Positions 13,051-26,300 of a DNA stretch of 64,000 bases are shown piece after piece. Source of the stretch: Salticus scenicus (taxonomy: Eukaryota > Arthropoda > Arachnida > Araneae > Salticidae). A model generated the notes under the pieces. That model had not been told where the DNA came from, ran no database searches, and saw only the letters and a program-made list of their open reading frames with translations. Location of the stretch: the NCBI GenBank assembly GCA_963930645.1, contig OZ005648.1, positions 109,667,092-109,731,091 of the forward strand, written 5' to 3'. How positions within the stretch are numbered: position 1 is the first letter of the stretch; every line of letters starts with the position of its first letter. A program made the translations under genes and the position numbers.

Positions 13051-14050
13051 AAGGGTACCGGAAAGTAATGCCGTTTTTGCATATGTCAGTATTTGATTTT
13101 AATTTATCAGCTTATTATGTGCTTGAACTTGTGCCAAAGTCACTTCAAAGTTAGAGTGACTTGTTTACTCATAAATGATTAAAGCTCATTTTATTATTTA
13201 TTTTTGCAATTTATAGTTAAATGGCCAGCCAGATACCAGAAGAGGTACATATCTGGCATTTTATGCTTTTTGAGTGGACAGTATCGCAACAGTTGCTACA
13301 AAAATCATTTGCTATGTTCATTCAAGGGGATTAAACACTCGTAAATGCTAAAGGGGTTTTTTAATTTCAAATTCTTTAATTTTGATCTTTCTGACTCGAA
13401 TCGATCAGAAAGACAAATGGCTTCAGACAATGACATGTTAAAGGCAGAAGCAGAAGGTGGATGTCAAACTATCAAGAAACTATCAAATACTCCTAACGAA
13501 CCTTGGTCTAGCATCCAAGAACATTTGCAGCAGATTGGTAAAGTAAGCAGAACAGGCATTTGAGTCCCGCATAATCTGCCTGAAGGAAACAAAGGTCTGA
13601 TCGTGCACGTGCAACATATTGCTTCAGCGGCACAATGCAGAAGAGTTTTTGATTTTGTCCACTGGAGATGAAATATGGGTCTTATGATAATCTAAAATGC
13701 AAAAGGTAGCGACTCTCTTTGAGTAAATCTCTACAAAGTACAGCTAAGCTAGGTTTATACCACAAACGGGCATTTTTGTGTGTTTCGTGGAGTAATTGCA
13801 CAGTAGTTCATTTTGAATTTTGAAACATGGACAAACTGTGAATGCAGATCTTTACTGTGAACAATTGGATTGAATAAATCAATCTTTAATTGAAAAGTGC
13901 CTAGCTATTAGGAGGTATTGCCTCACCTACCACACTTGCCCAATATTGCACCATTGGATTTCCATTCATTTCGACTGCTACAACATTTTCTAAGTGGCAG
14001 AAAGTTTGAATATTTGGATGATGTTCAAAATGTGATCTCCAGAATTTTTT
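13051..14050 (+). pseudogene. Mariner transposase fossil, copy 1 (5' part)
   Basis: The left end AGGGTACCGGAAAGTAATG is an inverted match to the right end of copy 2 at 18547-18564. Inside, broken-frame translation gives mariner landmarks in order: SIQEHLQQIGKVSRTG followed after a stop by VPHNLPEGNK (family: xHLxxLGKxxKxGxWVPHELTExNK), STGDEIWVL (family TGDEKWxxYDN, with the first catalytic Asp), and LPHLPHLPNIAPLDFHSF (family LPHPPYSPDLAPSDYHLF). Several stops and frameshifts mean it is dead. The copy loses similarity after the C-terminal region, before the hAT-like insertion at 14156. The IS630-Tc1-mariner superfamily is secure; the mariner subfamily is an inference. Confidence 0.75.
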
Positions 14051-15713
14051 TTATAGGTCATATCAAATATTTAATCATAGCTACAATTTTTATAAAGTGT
14101 AAATATTAAATTTAATTTGTTAAAGTATTTTTTATATATTGTAAAGTAATAAATTCAGGGCTCCCAAATGGTCCTCTTTTCCCTCCAAAGTCCGTTTTTC
14201 ATAGTGAGGTCCGTTTTTGTCCTCTTTTTAATGTTTTGGTCCGTTTAGTCCTCTTTTGAATGACTTAAAAATAAGTTTTTAAAAATGCTTAACTCCAATA
14301 ATGATCAGTGTTCAAACGCTCCATGAAAAACTTTATATTCTCAATCTTTTTCCATCCAAAATATAAATGTCAATATTCATTTTAAACATGCTTTGTCAGA
14401 TTCTAGAACATATAAAAGAACAGAATTATTCAATATTTCTCACTCATGTAATTTTTTTTGTCCCCCCCCCCCTTTTTTTTCATCTCTAACCATTGCCGAT
14501 CAAACATTCTGTGGGAAGCCTTTTATTTTTGAATATTTATCCATCCACAATATTAATTTTAAACTTACTTTATGATATTTTAGAACCTATAAAGAAGTAG
14601 AATTGTGTTTAATATTTCTCTCCTGAACTACTTTTTACCCCCCCCCCCCCCCCCGTCTTTTTTTAACACATAATTTATCGTGTTGATGTGCATTATTCTT
14701 TTAGTTTAATTTGTCACTTTTAAAATATTTTGTATAGTTTTTCCTGTGAGCATTATTTTTCATTTGAAATAAATTTTATGAACGTACATTTGTATAGTTT
14801 TCCCCGCGAGTGTTACTTTTCTTTTAAAATTAATTTTATGAATACGCGTGTTTCCTCTTTTTTTAATTTTCTGCACTCTTATGTCTGAATCTAGAAAGAC
14901 CTACGTGGCCATATATTCTACTATATTATTTATTCTACATACTACTACTATTAGAGGTGAAGGAACGTTCCTAGGAACTCTGAAAAGTTAATTTTGATGA
15001 TGATGATGAGTGTAGAATAATTTTTCTCCACCCACAATGTAAATGCTACTTTTAAATTTAGTTTGTTATAACCCGAGAACCTATAAGAAAAGATTTTTTT
15101 CAGGGACTACAAATATTTTAAATTATTTCCAAATAATCTCACAATCTTCCATCTTATTTATTTATATCATTTAGTAAAAGTGTTATATCATAATCTGTGT
15201 AACTTCCAAATAATCTTGTATATATATATTTTTTTCTTTTTGAAATTCCATTATATCATTTAGAAAATCAAATGTGTTATTTCATAATCTGTGTAATTTC
15301 CAAATAATCTCACAATCTGCTGCGTAATTTTCATTTTTTGTTTTTCTCCCAGTGTATCGTAGAATTAAAAGAATAAATTTTTAATAATTAAATAAGTTTG
15401 GAAAACTTACTCAGGAATTAAACTGCCTTACTTTTTCTTCAAATAACTACTACTACTATGTTTTTTTTTTGTTTTTTTTTTTTTTCCATAAATTTAAGAA
15501 GTTTCCAATGCAGCAGTATAGATGCCTTTATTATAAATGGTAAATAAAAATTATTGGATATTTTTTCCTCGTTATTAGCTATTGTTATGTTATATTTAAT
15601 ATGTTTTATGATTAAATGATTGTTTAACAAGGTGTTTAAAACGATGATAGTGTAAAATGTTTACATTTGTTATAATTTTTGGATAAAAAAATCCCTCTGA
15701 AGTCCTCTTTTTT

Positions 15714-17296
15714 TACTTCCTTATACAAAGTATAAGGAAGTATAGTAATCCCGATTTGCGAAATGGATTTTATATTTCACATTGCTCGAAAACGAATGAT
15801 CGCTGAATGTTGCCAATTTCATAGATGCCAACTCTCCATTATTTTAACGGAGACTCCATTGTTTTGGAACTGTCTTCCACGCTCCGTTATTCTCAAACAT
15901 TTCTCCATTATTCTGAAGATTTTTAAAATTACACCTATAATTTATTCAAAACTTCAACAAACCTCAATTTTTTTTTAGCAAAATTTTGCTTTTGCTGAAA
16001 AAAATTCTCGTGAATCTCTATATTACTATTTTTAATTGATAATTACTTAATTTTTATTTAATAATTAAATTTAAGTTACCCACATAACTTTTCGATAATT
16101 TAAGCCACGGATTAAACTATTAAAATACTGTCATATGTCGAAAACATATCAATGTTTTCTAGGCCTGAAAATGCCTCTTATAAAATCTCCGTTATTTTGA
16201 TTCTCCAGTGTTGGCAGGTATGCAATTTATACGTGTGACTGTCATGATGTCTAGTTGCACACCTGCAAGTGTCATCTTAACACGAGCTCTCGTTTTAGAG
16301 ATATAAGGGATTTTACACGATTTTTCGTGACGTCTGTATGTATGTGTGTGTGTGTGTGTGAGTATGTCGCATAACTCAAAAACGGTTGGACGTAGAAAGT
16401 TGCGAATTGGTACATAGGTTTGTTATAACATCTAGTTGTGCACCTTCTTTTTTGGACTTTGTATGATTTTCCGTTTCGGAGATATAGGTTTTGGCCATAA
16501 TGTATCAAAAAACGGTAATAACTCAAAAACGGTTTAGACAAATCTTGCAATTTAACTGACTTCCCGACTAGCTAGACATTTGAAACTTTCAGAAAAGCTC
16601 AGAACACGTTGACAATGCATTTTAAAAATATTTTTAGCCAACTGCGTAGGGTTCCTGCTGCGTTCGGCAGCGTTATCAGTACAAATCTTGGAATCGATTT
16701 TTAAATAACTTCCCGACTAGCTAGACATATAAAACTTCCGGAAAAGCTCTGAACATGGTGACAATGCATTTTAAAAACATTTCTAGCCAATTGTTTTGGG
16801 TCACTGCTGCCTCCGGCAGCGTTTATATTGTTCAACAGAAAATTTATTTAACTAACTTCCCGACTAGCTAGACATTTGAAACTTTCAGAATAGTTCAGAA
16901 CACGGTGAATATGCATATTTTTAATACTTTTAGCCAACTGCTTCAGGTCCCTGCTGCCTTCGGCAGCGTTTATATGGTTCAACAGAAAATTTATTTAACT
17001 AACTTCCCGACTAGCTAGACATTTGAAACTTTCAGAATAGTTCGAAACATGGTGGTGAAAATGCCTTTTTTTAATACTTATAGCCAATTTTTTCGGGTCC
17101 CTGCTGCCTTCGTCAGCGTTACCAGTACAAATCTTGCAATCGATTTTTAACTAACTTTCAGAAAAGCTCAGAACACGTTGATAATTCATTTTTTAAAATA
17201 TTTTTAGCCAACTGTTTCGGGTCCAGTGTCAATGTTTTTTAACATTATGTATATTTCTAAAAGTGTATAAGGAAGTCATGTGGTGCCCACATCAGA
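15714..17296 (-). mobile_element. A-family Helentron-like element, copy A1, nested in the hAT-like element
   Basis: The left end is the palindrome ACTTCCTTATAC / GTATAAGGAAGT; the right end has half of it (GTATAAGGAAGT) and then the hairpin block ATGTGGTGCCCACAT and CAGA before a T tract. A GT microsatellite lies near 16340, and four tandem units anchored on GACTAGCTAGACAT start at 16566, 16715, 16862 and 17009. GTCCTCTTTT flanks on both sides belong to the interrupted host element. A second copy lies at 31651-32990. Structure resembles HINE/DINE-1 Helentron derivatives. Confidence 0.7.
15820..16222. mobile_element. Small TIR element inserted inside A1
   Basis: Copy A2 reads without interruption through the equivalent site (31741-31765), while A1 carries 403 extra bases here, flanked by CAATTT on both sides (15814-15819 and 16223-16228). 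The insert has inverted ends TGCCAAC and GTTGGCA and inner TAACGGAGA / TCTCCGTTA. Probably a hAT-type MITE; the superfamily call is tentative. Confidence 0.68.
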
Positions 17297-17601
17297 TTTT
17301 TTTTTTATTATAAATGGTCCTCCTAAGTCCTCTTTTGAACTGTAAATGGTCTTCTTTTACCCTTTTCGGTAGCTAAAATATGTTGGGAGCCCTGTAAATT
17401 AAATTTAATCTAGATTGATATGACTTATGTTTTTTTTTTTTTATCATTCTCGTCACCACATTTTTGTTTATCATCATGTTAAAGTTTATTCCACAGCTTT
17501 GAGTGACTCAAATGTAAATATGTGATTGAGTAACAGGGTGAATCACAGTTATTGCTCTTCTCACCGTTTACTCACCAAACGATGTCCATAGTTGTGATGT
17601 A

Positions 17602-17810
17602 CAGTCGGTAACAAAATTATTCCAGTGCTAGCAATAATTCTTATATTAAAAAAGTACACTTAATCCTGTTTTGTTAAATAAATTCTTGCCAAATAATGTT
17701 CTGAGACTAAGAACATGACTCAACAAGGATTTATTTAACAAAGCAGCATTAAGAGTGCATTTTTTATATAAGCATTATTGCTAGCACTCGAATAATTTTG
17801 CTGTCGATTG
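17602..17810. mobile_element. Palindromic Tc1-type MITE, copy 1
   Basis: CAGTCGG at one end and the inverted CGATTG at the other abut TA dinucleotides. The arms are inverted throughout: AAAATTATTC, GTGCTAGCAATAAT, AAGTACACTTAA-like and AACATG motifs pair across the centre. A second copy, cleaner, is at 45831-46034. TA target sites and CAGT termini suit mobilisation by a Tc1/mariner transposase. Confidence 0.78.
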
Positions 17811-18139
17811 TAAGACAGTCAACCAACAGTAGTTGAAGAAGCTAGTTTATCAGTTACCAAATGGCAACAGCAATATGTAAACGAATAAGAATATGTATAA
17901 AAAAGTGTCTTTCAGCTGTGGCTTGTGCCTTTTCTTCTTCAACATTGTTATGCAATAATTTTTTAGTTACCAGCAAAGTATACTGGGTTAAGTTTGTTTT
18001 ATTCTCTTTCTCATTTGTAAACATTCATGCAAAAATAAATGTTTGTCAATGTTTAAAAGTTTCTTCATTTAGTCTTCACACATCAACATCATAGCACATA
18101 TTTTAAATTTCCACTGAAGCTATTCTGCGAAGTTTAGAT

Positions 18140-18564
18140 TATTTAAACTTTAATTCAACATAAAGCAATCTTTAATTAAAAAGTGCCTAGCAATTGTCAA
18201 CAGAAAAGGCATTATTCTGCAAAAAGATAATACAAGACTAACCCTGGGGAAAAAAGAAAAAATTGGTATTACCTCACCTATCACACTTGCCCGATATTGC
18301 GCCATTGGATTTCCATTCATTTCAACCACTACAACATATTTTAAGTGGCAGAAAGTTTGAATATTTGGATGATGTTCAAAATGTGATCTCCAGAATTTTT
18401 ACGGAAAAACCAATTGATTTTTATTGATCTGGTATTGAAAATTTGCAATTCAATGTCAAAAGGTTGTTAATAACGAGGAAGATTGCATAATTGATTAAAA
18501 ATAAAAACCTGTTAAAAAATTATCCATTTGAATTTATTGTAAAAAAAGTTACTTTCTGGTCCCT
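18140..18564 (+). pseudogene. Mariner transposase fossil, copy 2 (3' part)
   Basis: It matches copy 1 from CAATCTTTAATT onward and adds the segment copy 1 lacks: ILQKDN (family HQDNARP, second catalytic Asp) and a C-terminus after the VISRIF motif. The right end AGTTACTTTCTGGTCCCT pairs with the left TIR of copy 1. Because both copies contain the LPNIAPLDF region they are two separate insertions, not one split element. Confidence 0.7.
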
Positions 18565-18581
18565 CTAATACATATATATAG

Positions 18582-18625
18582 AGGGAGCTGCCAACTGTCT
18601 GAATTATTTCATACCACTATTTCTT

Positions 18626-18665
<40 letters not shown>

Positions 18666-18751
18666 TTATTTAATCATAGAATTTTCGATAATAGAGAAAA
18701 AAATCTTCAAAAATAGTGGTCTGAAATAATCTGGAGGGTTGTCAGCTCTGT
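18582..18751. mobile_element. Palindromic MITE with poly-T centre
   Basis: Left arm GAGCTGCCAACTGTCTGAA, TTATTTCATACCACTATTT; right arm is inverted (AAATAGTGGTCTGAAATAAT, GTTGTCAGCTC). The centre holds a run of about 32 T. It is flanked on both sides by (AT)n. Ends resemble hAT-type MITEs. Confidence 0.6.
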
Positions 18752-19840
18752 GTGTGTATATATATGTATATCAATTACAAAAATTCATTTTTTTAAACTT
18801 TTCAATAATGTATAAAATAATACCAAAAAATAGTGAAGGTCCACCATGCTCCCTGTGTCTTGGGAGCATGTTTGAATTTCTGAAAACTGTGTTTAATGAA
18901 TCTGAGAGGACTTTATTGTTTGATTTCTAAAATTTGGGACTAGAGAATATAGGGAGCAAACTTTAAAATTTAATTTGAAATAGGAATGGGGTGATGTTAG
19001 CTCGATGAAAAGATCTTTTTCAAAAAACATTTTTGGTAATAACTCAAAAACTTGGGTAATAACTCTTTGGTAATAACTCTGTATTTTACTATAATTTTTA
19101 AGAAGGGTATGTTTGATTAAAATTTTTACTAAAATTTCCACCTCTCTATATTTTGAGAACATTTTACAATTTCTGTTAACATGAGAGAGAAATTGGTTTA
19201 AAAAAGTAAGAGGGGACTGTAGGAATTTGACATTTTAAATGGGAGAGGTGAGTTGCTAGCGCATTGAAAGATCTAAAAGTAAACATTTGATTAAAAAAAA
19301 AAAAAAAAATACAATGCTTTTTAAGGAAGTTATGATTGATTTAAAATTTTAAAATTTATTACTTTTTCCCCTCGGTCCCATTTTTTATTTTTTTTTAACC
19401 GAATGAAGTCTTCCTCAAACTGATACTTAAAAAAAAAAAAAAAAAAAAAGTTTTCAGAAATTACAAAGTGTAGAGATAGAAAGAGATGAGACATTTAGCA
19501 AAAACTTTAATGAGTTATAACTTCCGAAAGAAGCATAGTAGGACAAAACGTTTTTGAAAAAATGTTTGCTTCTAGAAAGAGCCTTTCAAATGAATTAACA
19601 AATAATTACCTATTTGGAATTTCAAGCTTTCCCCCCCCCCTCGCCTATACCCAGTCTTTTTTCAAATCAAATGAGATCCACTTCTTATTGTATGAACAAG
19701 TTTTTTTTACTCTACAATATATTCCCTAGGCTATGGGCATGGGGGATATGATGAAATTTCTGATAAACCCTGTGTATAATGCAAACTTTATATGTTTTTT
19801 TAATGAAACATAGCTAAACTAGAGAGTGTTTAATGATATT

Positions 19841-19846
19841 TTTATT
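19841..19846 (-). terminator. Candidate polyadenylation signal for the PDZ gene
   Basis: AATAAA on the minus strand, about 150 bases past the stop at 19992. AT-rich context allows chance matches. Confidence 0.4.
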
Positions 19847-19991
19847 ACTTATTATTAATTCTATACATATTTTAAACTTACATTAGTATAAACATACTGA
19901 CCTGTATTAGAAAAAGTATTTCTAATTGGTTAAATTAGTGATCTTTTACAAAATTTTACAAATATTGGAGTTCTGTGTAGATAATGCCATA

Positions 19992-20340
19992 CTATCCATG
20001 TTCTTTATCATCATGTGCAGGTGGATTTTGAGTTACACTTGTAGGGATTGACTTTTTATACAAATCAGAAATAGGATTCAATTCCAGCCAGGGAATAGAT
20101 TTTTTACTGGTTAGAGCACTTGAATATAAAATAGAACCATTTGGATGAGAAATTTTCCTTAAAATTTCAAATATCCTTGGACATTCTGAGAAAAGAGTGT
20201 TATGTACTGTATCCCAATCTGATTGATAATTGTTCTTTTCCAGTAACTGGTACAAGCACAATAGCACACTCTGAAGCGATAGTACTTGAAGTTTCAGTTT
20301 TCGATTTTGGGCCTTTAAATCATCATTTTCAGCTTCAAAT
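19992..20340 (-). CDS. PDZ gene, last exon
   Basis: The acceptor is ATTTCAG at 20341. It begins with FEAENDDLKAQNRKLKLQV, the end of the second coiled coil, followed by QSVLLCLYQLLEKNNYQSD and a serine/proline-rich tail ending HDDKEHG and TAG. Coding bias and an in-frame join to the previous exon (split AG|A arginine codon) support it. Confidence 0.75.
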
Positions 20341-23300
20341 CTGAAATAAAAAACAATTTTAAAATTAGAAATTGCATACAGATAATATCTATATGCATAC
20401 AGATAATATCCAATATTTGCTCTCTCCTCCTCTCTTTTGCAAAAATATTAATTCAAATTTAAGGGAGAAAAAAAGTAATTCAGGCCAATGCTTAACTTCT
20501 TTTTGAAGTAAATTAGACTTCGAAAGTATTAGTTGCATTCAAAGATTAATTATTTTTATTAAATTAAGTATTTAAATTTACTCTATGAATTTTTTTTTTT
20601 TTTTTTTTATGTATTTTAATACAGTAGGAGGGCTTATAATAAAAAGGTTTATATTATTACAGAATATATAAGTGACAGAGAGCTAATATCTGTGCTCATA
20701 GCTTCAAAAGCTACATTCAGACCTTGGTTTGAAGATTTACTTTTAACTTATTTGGAGTCCTATACCTTTTCTCCTTTAAATAACTATTTAGCTCCAGCAG
20801 AAAAGCATTGTACTAAATAATATATGTCCTGCTTTTGCATTCTTTTTATCAAGCACTTTTTTGTGTGTAAATAAAATTTCAGTACTATGTATGCTATATT
20901 ATTATTACTATTTATATGCAACATGCAAGACACTTCATAAAGACCTTTTGGTCTTGGATGATTATTTATCATATGCTTTTAATATATATTTTTTTAAATA
21001 AACAACAATAAAATATTTTGATTTTCTGCTGCCAATTATTTTTGCTTACATTTTTATTTAATAGTGATAAGAAAAAAATATATTTGTTTGGCATTTCTTA
21101 ATTTTGCTAGATTAAGTTCAACAAAAAATTCCAGTTAATAAGGAGTTAAGTTAATAAGAATAAAAGGCATGCATTATAAGAATGCTGTTTTGGAATATAA
21201 TATTTTAGCTAAATAATTTTTTTTTTTTCTTTATAAATTTTATTTACTAATACTATTCATTGTTCATCTTCTATTTAATGCAGTAGAGATAATGTTAATT
21301 TGGGATATTCAGAAACCAACTGGCAAACTGATACAATTAAAAAATAAACATGTGATTAAAAGTGCAGTGTTTAAATTTTAAAAATGCATAATTTTATTTT
21401 ATATACACTTTTATATGCATGAGGCATACTGTATTTTCATTAGGAAAGAAAGACCATAAAAAATTGCACCTTCAGACACAAAATTGTTTTAAGGCAAAAT
21501 GCATTTTTAAAAGAATTTGTAATTTCATCAAGAAGACAGATTAAAAGGGGGTAATCTTATTATTTTAAGTAAGAAAATATCTTTTTAAATACATTTATTA
21601 AAATAACTATTAATGGAAATCTAATTTCTCATTTCCTTAAAAAATATGTTAATTTAAAAATAAAATAATTAAATTCTTCTGCAGTTTTTTTCTTTTTTTA
21701 GGTTGATTTCTTTAGAAATCGACCTATTGCAATCACTTCGTTTATCTATATATATATATATCTATCTATCTATCTATAATGAAAATTTTGTCATCACGAT
21801 AACTCCCGAAATAATACTCGAAATGGAACCAAATTTGGACAGTGAACTGATCTTATAAATATCTTGGATGAGTTCGTTAACCAAGTTGCTCCGACTTTTT
21901 GTTTTCAAGTGGCAGCCACTTGAAAATTTCAAACCGACATTGTAAAAAGCATATTTAAAGCAAGATTTGCTTGAATTTTGTTGTAAATACAGGCCACATA
22001 AGGGTCTCAATGAAGTTTATTAATGAAGTTTATCCGCCATTTTTAATAAAGTGGCAGATATTTTAAGTTAAGTGGGACTACTTGAAATCAGGCTACCACT
22101 TAATAATTTAAAATCCCTATAACTTCCGAAATAATACTCCAAATCGAACCAAATTTAGACAGTGTCTTAACTTATCATATAAATACCTTAGATGAGTTTG
22201 TTAACCAAGTTGCTCCGCCATTTTGTTTTCAAGTGGAGACCACTTGAAAATTTGAAATTCAAATTGTAAAAAGCGTATTCCGAATTTGTTTGAAATTTGA
22301 TGTAAATATAGACCACATAAGGGTCTCAATAAAGTTTATTAATGAAATTTATCCGTCATTTTTAATAAAGTGGTAGATATCTTAAGTTAAGCGGGGCCAC
22401 TTGAAATCACTCTACCACTTGAAAATTTAAAATCACAATAACTTCTGAAATAATACTCCAAATTGAACCAAATTTGGACAGTGTCTTAACTTATCTTATA
22501 AATAACTTAGATGAATTTGTTAACCAAGTTGCTCCGCCATTTTGTTTTCAAGTGGTGACCACTTGAAAATTTCAAATTCAAATTCTAAAGAGCATATTCC
22601 GAATTTTTTTTAATTTTGATGCATACATAGATTATACAAGTGTCTCAAAAAACTTTATTAATGAACTTTATCCGCCATTTTTAATAAAGTGGCAGATATC
22701 TTAAGTTAAGCGTGACCACTTGAAATCAGGCTCCCACTTGAAAATTTAAAATCACGATAACTTTTGAAATAATACTTCAAATCGAACCAAATTTGGACAG
22801 TGATATTATCATATAATTATCCTGAAAGCTTTCACTGGGCAACTTGTCCCGACATCTTGTTTCTAAGTTCCAGCCACTTGAAATCACACTGCTACTTGAA
22901 AATATGCCATCACGATAACTTTTAAAATACTAAACTGATTCAAATAAAAGTTGGATAGGGAACTTATGGTTCAAATATCTAGGGTAAGTTCACTTGGTGA
23001 CTTGATCCGCAATTTTATTTCCAAGTGGCGGCCACTTGAAAATTTGTCATTATGGTAACTTTAGTTATACAGAATCAATTCGCATCAAATTTGGGTAGTG
23101 GATTTATCCTTCAAATATCTCGCTTAAGTTCGCTGGGCATCTCACTCCGCTTTTTTTTACAAGTGGTGCCACCTGAAAATTTCTTATGACGATAATTTTT
23201 GAAATACTGATTTAATTTGAACTAGAACTGGACAATGAACTTATCATACAAATATACTGGATGATTTTGATGGGCAAGTTGTTTTGTCATTTTGTTTCCA

Positions 23301-26300
23301 AGTTGCAGCCACTTAGACTGCTACTTGAAAATTTGCCATAATAATAACTTTTGAAACACGGCACTGATTTAAACCACAGTTAGACAGTGAACCTATGCTT
23401 CAAATATCTTGGATGTGTTTGCTGGGCAACTTATTCCCCTGTATTGTTTCCAAGTGGTGGCCACTTGAAAATTTGTTATCATGGTAACTTTAGAAATACT
23501 TAATCAATTCAAATCAAAGTTGAAAATCGGATTTATCATTCAAACAACAAAAGTCTAGAAAATTCACGTAACTTGTGAACCAATCACGTTATTGCGTCCA
23601 TCTTTGGTATATCGACAATAAGTATTTTCTCGCCAAAAAAGTCGCCATAGTGGAAAAGTCGCCAAATTTGGCGCCAAGTCTATTACCTGCGTTACTGGAT
23701 CTTTTTAATGCGTTTTTAAGGAAAAACTAGGCTATTTTAATGATAAAACAAACTAGAAATGCAGAAAACTAACATTTTTATGAACTTACTAAGCCTCTTT
23801 GAAAGAATTTCTACAAAAAAAAAATATTTTCAAATTTGCAACGATATCTTAGATGGGCAACTTTCGTTGCCATTTCGATCGAAGTGGCAGTCACTTAATT
23901 TTTCAGCACGATGACTTTTGAGATTTTGAATTAATTCGAATTACATGTGTACAGTAGACTTATCTCACTAATACATTTCATATATTTGTCAACTTAACCC
24001 ACCATTTTGTTTCTAAGCGCCGGCTACTTGAAAATTTTAAATTCACATAAAAATGTATTTATGAACCGATTTGCTTAAAACTCCATATGTGCGTAGCCTA
24101 CATCAATATTTCTACTAAGTGCATTAATAATTTGTAGCCGCCATTTTGAATCAAAATGACGGCTGCTTGATAAGGAAAAAGAAATCAACCTACCCTTCCG
24201 AATAAGCCGGAAGGACTTGTTATGTTATGCATATAATAATAATAAACTGAAGACAATCAGTTATCATAGTAAGCAATATTTACCAATTAATGTTAGTAAA
24301 TATATTCGATACTCAATGACTTAAATTCGTATTTACAAGTCATGGGAGGTACAGGTCTACTTCTGAATTACTAATTTAGAGAAGACCTCAGAAAACTTCT
24401 ATAGACAGTGTTGCCAACATTTTTATTCAATATTCACCACTAAATGTTAATTGTAACAGTTGCCTAATCACTTTGAAGATTAATCGCCTATTATGTATAT
24501 CAAATATCACTCCTCAAAATTATTGGTCAATAATGAATAAAATAATTTGGTGTGTCACTCGCACAACTTTCTCTTACCCTGAAATTTAATACTATAAATA
24601 CAGGTTGGAGACTAAGAGATAAGATAACAAGTACTGTTATGTAAACCTATGATAAAACAATTCAAATTAGGCTTCGGAAGAGTTTTATATGATAATTAGT
24701 TCTGTGTGAGGGGAGACTACCGCCTCTCTCACCTCCCCTCCCCCCTGTTTCATTACTACACCTATATTTACATAGAATTTAAATCTGTTATTAAAATTAA
24801 AAGTTCACTAAAAATTATTTAGACAACTTTCACATGCAACATTCCTTGAAAGTTATCAGTCTTGATCAAACTTTTCCAGCAACAAATATTGATTTGAAAA
24901 CTTTTGGATATCTTGAAATTATTATTTTTTAAGTTACTCTAAGACAAAGATCAAACTTTAAAAAACTTGACTTCGGTAATCAGGAATCCTCAAAACGTGT
25001 AAATATATATAAAAAAAACAAGCAATGAATATTTAGCTTAAAAACATACATTATTTATCATATGTCTTTGAGGAATTCATTTCCATTTCTGAGCAGCTTT
25101 CCTGGACATGGTAAAATATTACAGTAAAGCACTTCCACTTACAAAAAAAAAAAAAGAATGTAGTCGCTTAAATATTGGCAGCCCTGTATATCTTTTGAAG
25201 ATTATTTACAAACCACATAGTGCACCTAAATATAATCCCATAGTAACCTGAAACAACCTGAAATATATTTCCATCGATTTTCAGCTTTGTTGCACTATAA
25301 TCTAGTTCTTTTGTGTGGCCCTGTAAATGAACAGTGAATGATTTCCCTGCCATATTCTACATGAGACATGTTTTTATGCATATAAAAAAAATATATATTC
25401 ATTTAATTTGGTTTAGTACAGTCTATAGATGTTAAACTCTACTTACCTGTAATTTCCTCTATAGACGTAATGTATTTGAATACTTTTGGGTGTCCCTGTA
25501 CATGAACCATTTGCTTGATCTCAACAAAAAATGTAGTGTAACATCCCTATATGATACACATTTAGAATACTAAGTTTAGACTTTCTGCTATAATTTGTTT
25601 TTGAGATATGCTAATAACAGAGACAGACAGACACACACACACAGATCAACCACTAAAAACATGATTTTCGTATTCAGGGGACCTCAAAACGTGTAAATAT
25701 AACAAAAACTCACTTTCGAAAATTTGACCGCAAAACAATACTTTCTCTGCCTTATGGGTAAGAGAAAGCAAAAAGTCCTTAAATTTGGCAACACTGTAGT
25801 TAAATATTTGACCATACGTGAGATATTTCAGACTTTTATAATAATCGAAAATAATTCAAACATTATAGATAACATTATTGCAGAAGTCACAAAATAGTTT
25901 AATTTTCTGAAAGAAAATTTTAATTGTTAATTTACTAAATAAATGAAAAATTACCAAGAGAAGAATTTTATTACATCTCTCTTCCAGAGAAACATTACAA
26001 CTGACATATCGTTAAAAGTGCTTTAAAAAAAAAAAAAAAATTGTCCTAAAATAATGTTATTTAATTTTAATCCTGGTAAAGTGACACATTTCTGATTATT
26101 TAATTAAAAAACTTTTCTGGTCTGATTTTCCTTTTTATAAAACCTTTTGAAATTGGTTTTGTCTGGGTTGTCTCTCTATAGTCATTATTTGCACATTAAG
26201 TCTCATTAGATTAGGAACAAAAACATTGAAGCAAACATACCCATTTTCACAAGCCTTTACTAGAAGATGTATATTTTTAATTTACAAAAGTTCCTTTTTG

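Larger units (their letters stand above)
14156..17394. mobile_element. hAT-like non-autonomous element, interrupted by an A-family element
   Basis: Termini CAGGGCTCCCAAATGGTCC and the inverted GTTGGGAGCCCTG form short imperfect TIRs starting CAGGG, the usual hAT start. TAAATT flanks both sides directly (14150-14155 and 17395-17400); a clean 8 bp hAT duplication is not visible. Subterminal GTCCTCTTTT motifs recur at both ends. Inside are about three copies of a C-tract unit (TCCATCCAC, AGAACCTATAA, TAATATTTCTC) and a roughly 63 bp tandem (GTATAGTTTTCC). Without the nested insertion the element would be about 1.65 kb. No transposase. Confidence 0.65.

Noticed and set aside
13345..13563. 72-residue frame as an intact host gene
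   Set aside because: Its C-terminal part matches the mariner transposase N-terminal region and is followed by a stop within the family's WVPH motif, so it is a pseudogene fragment.
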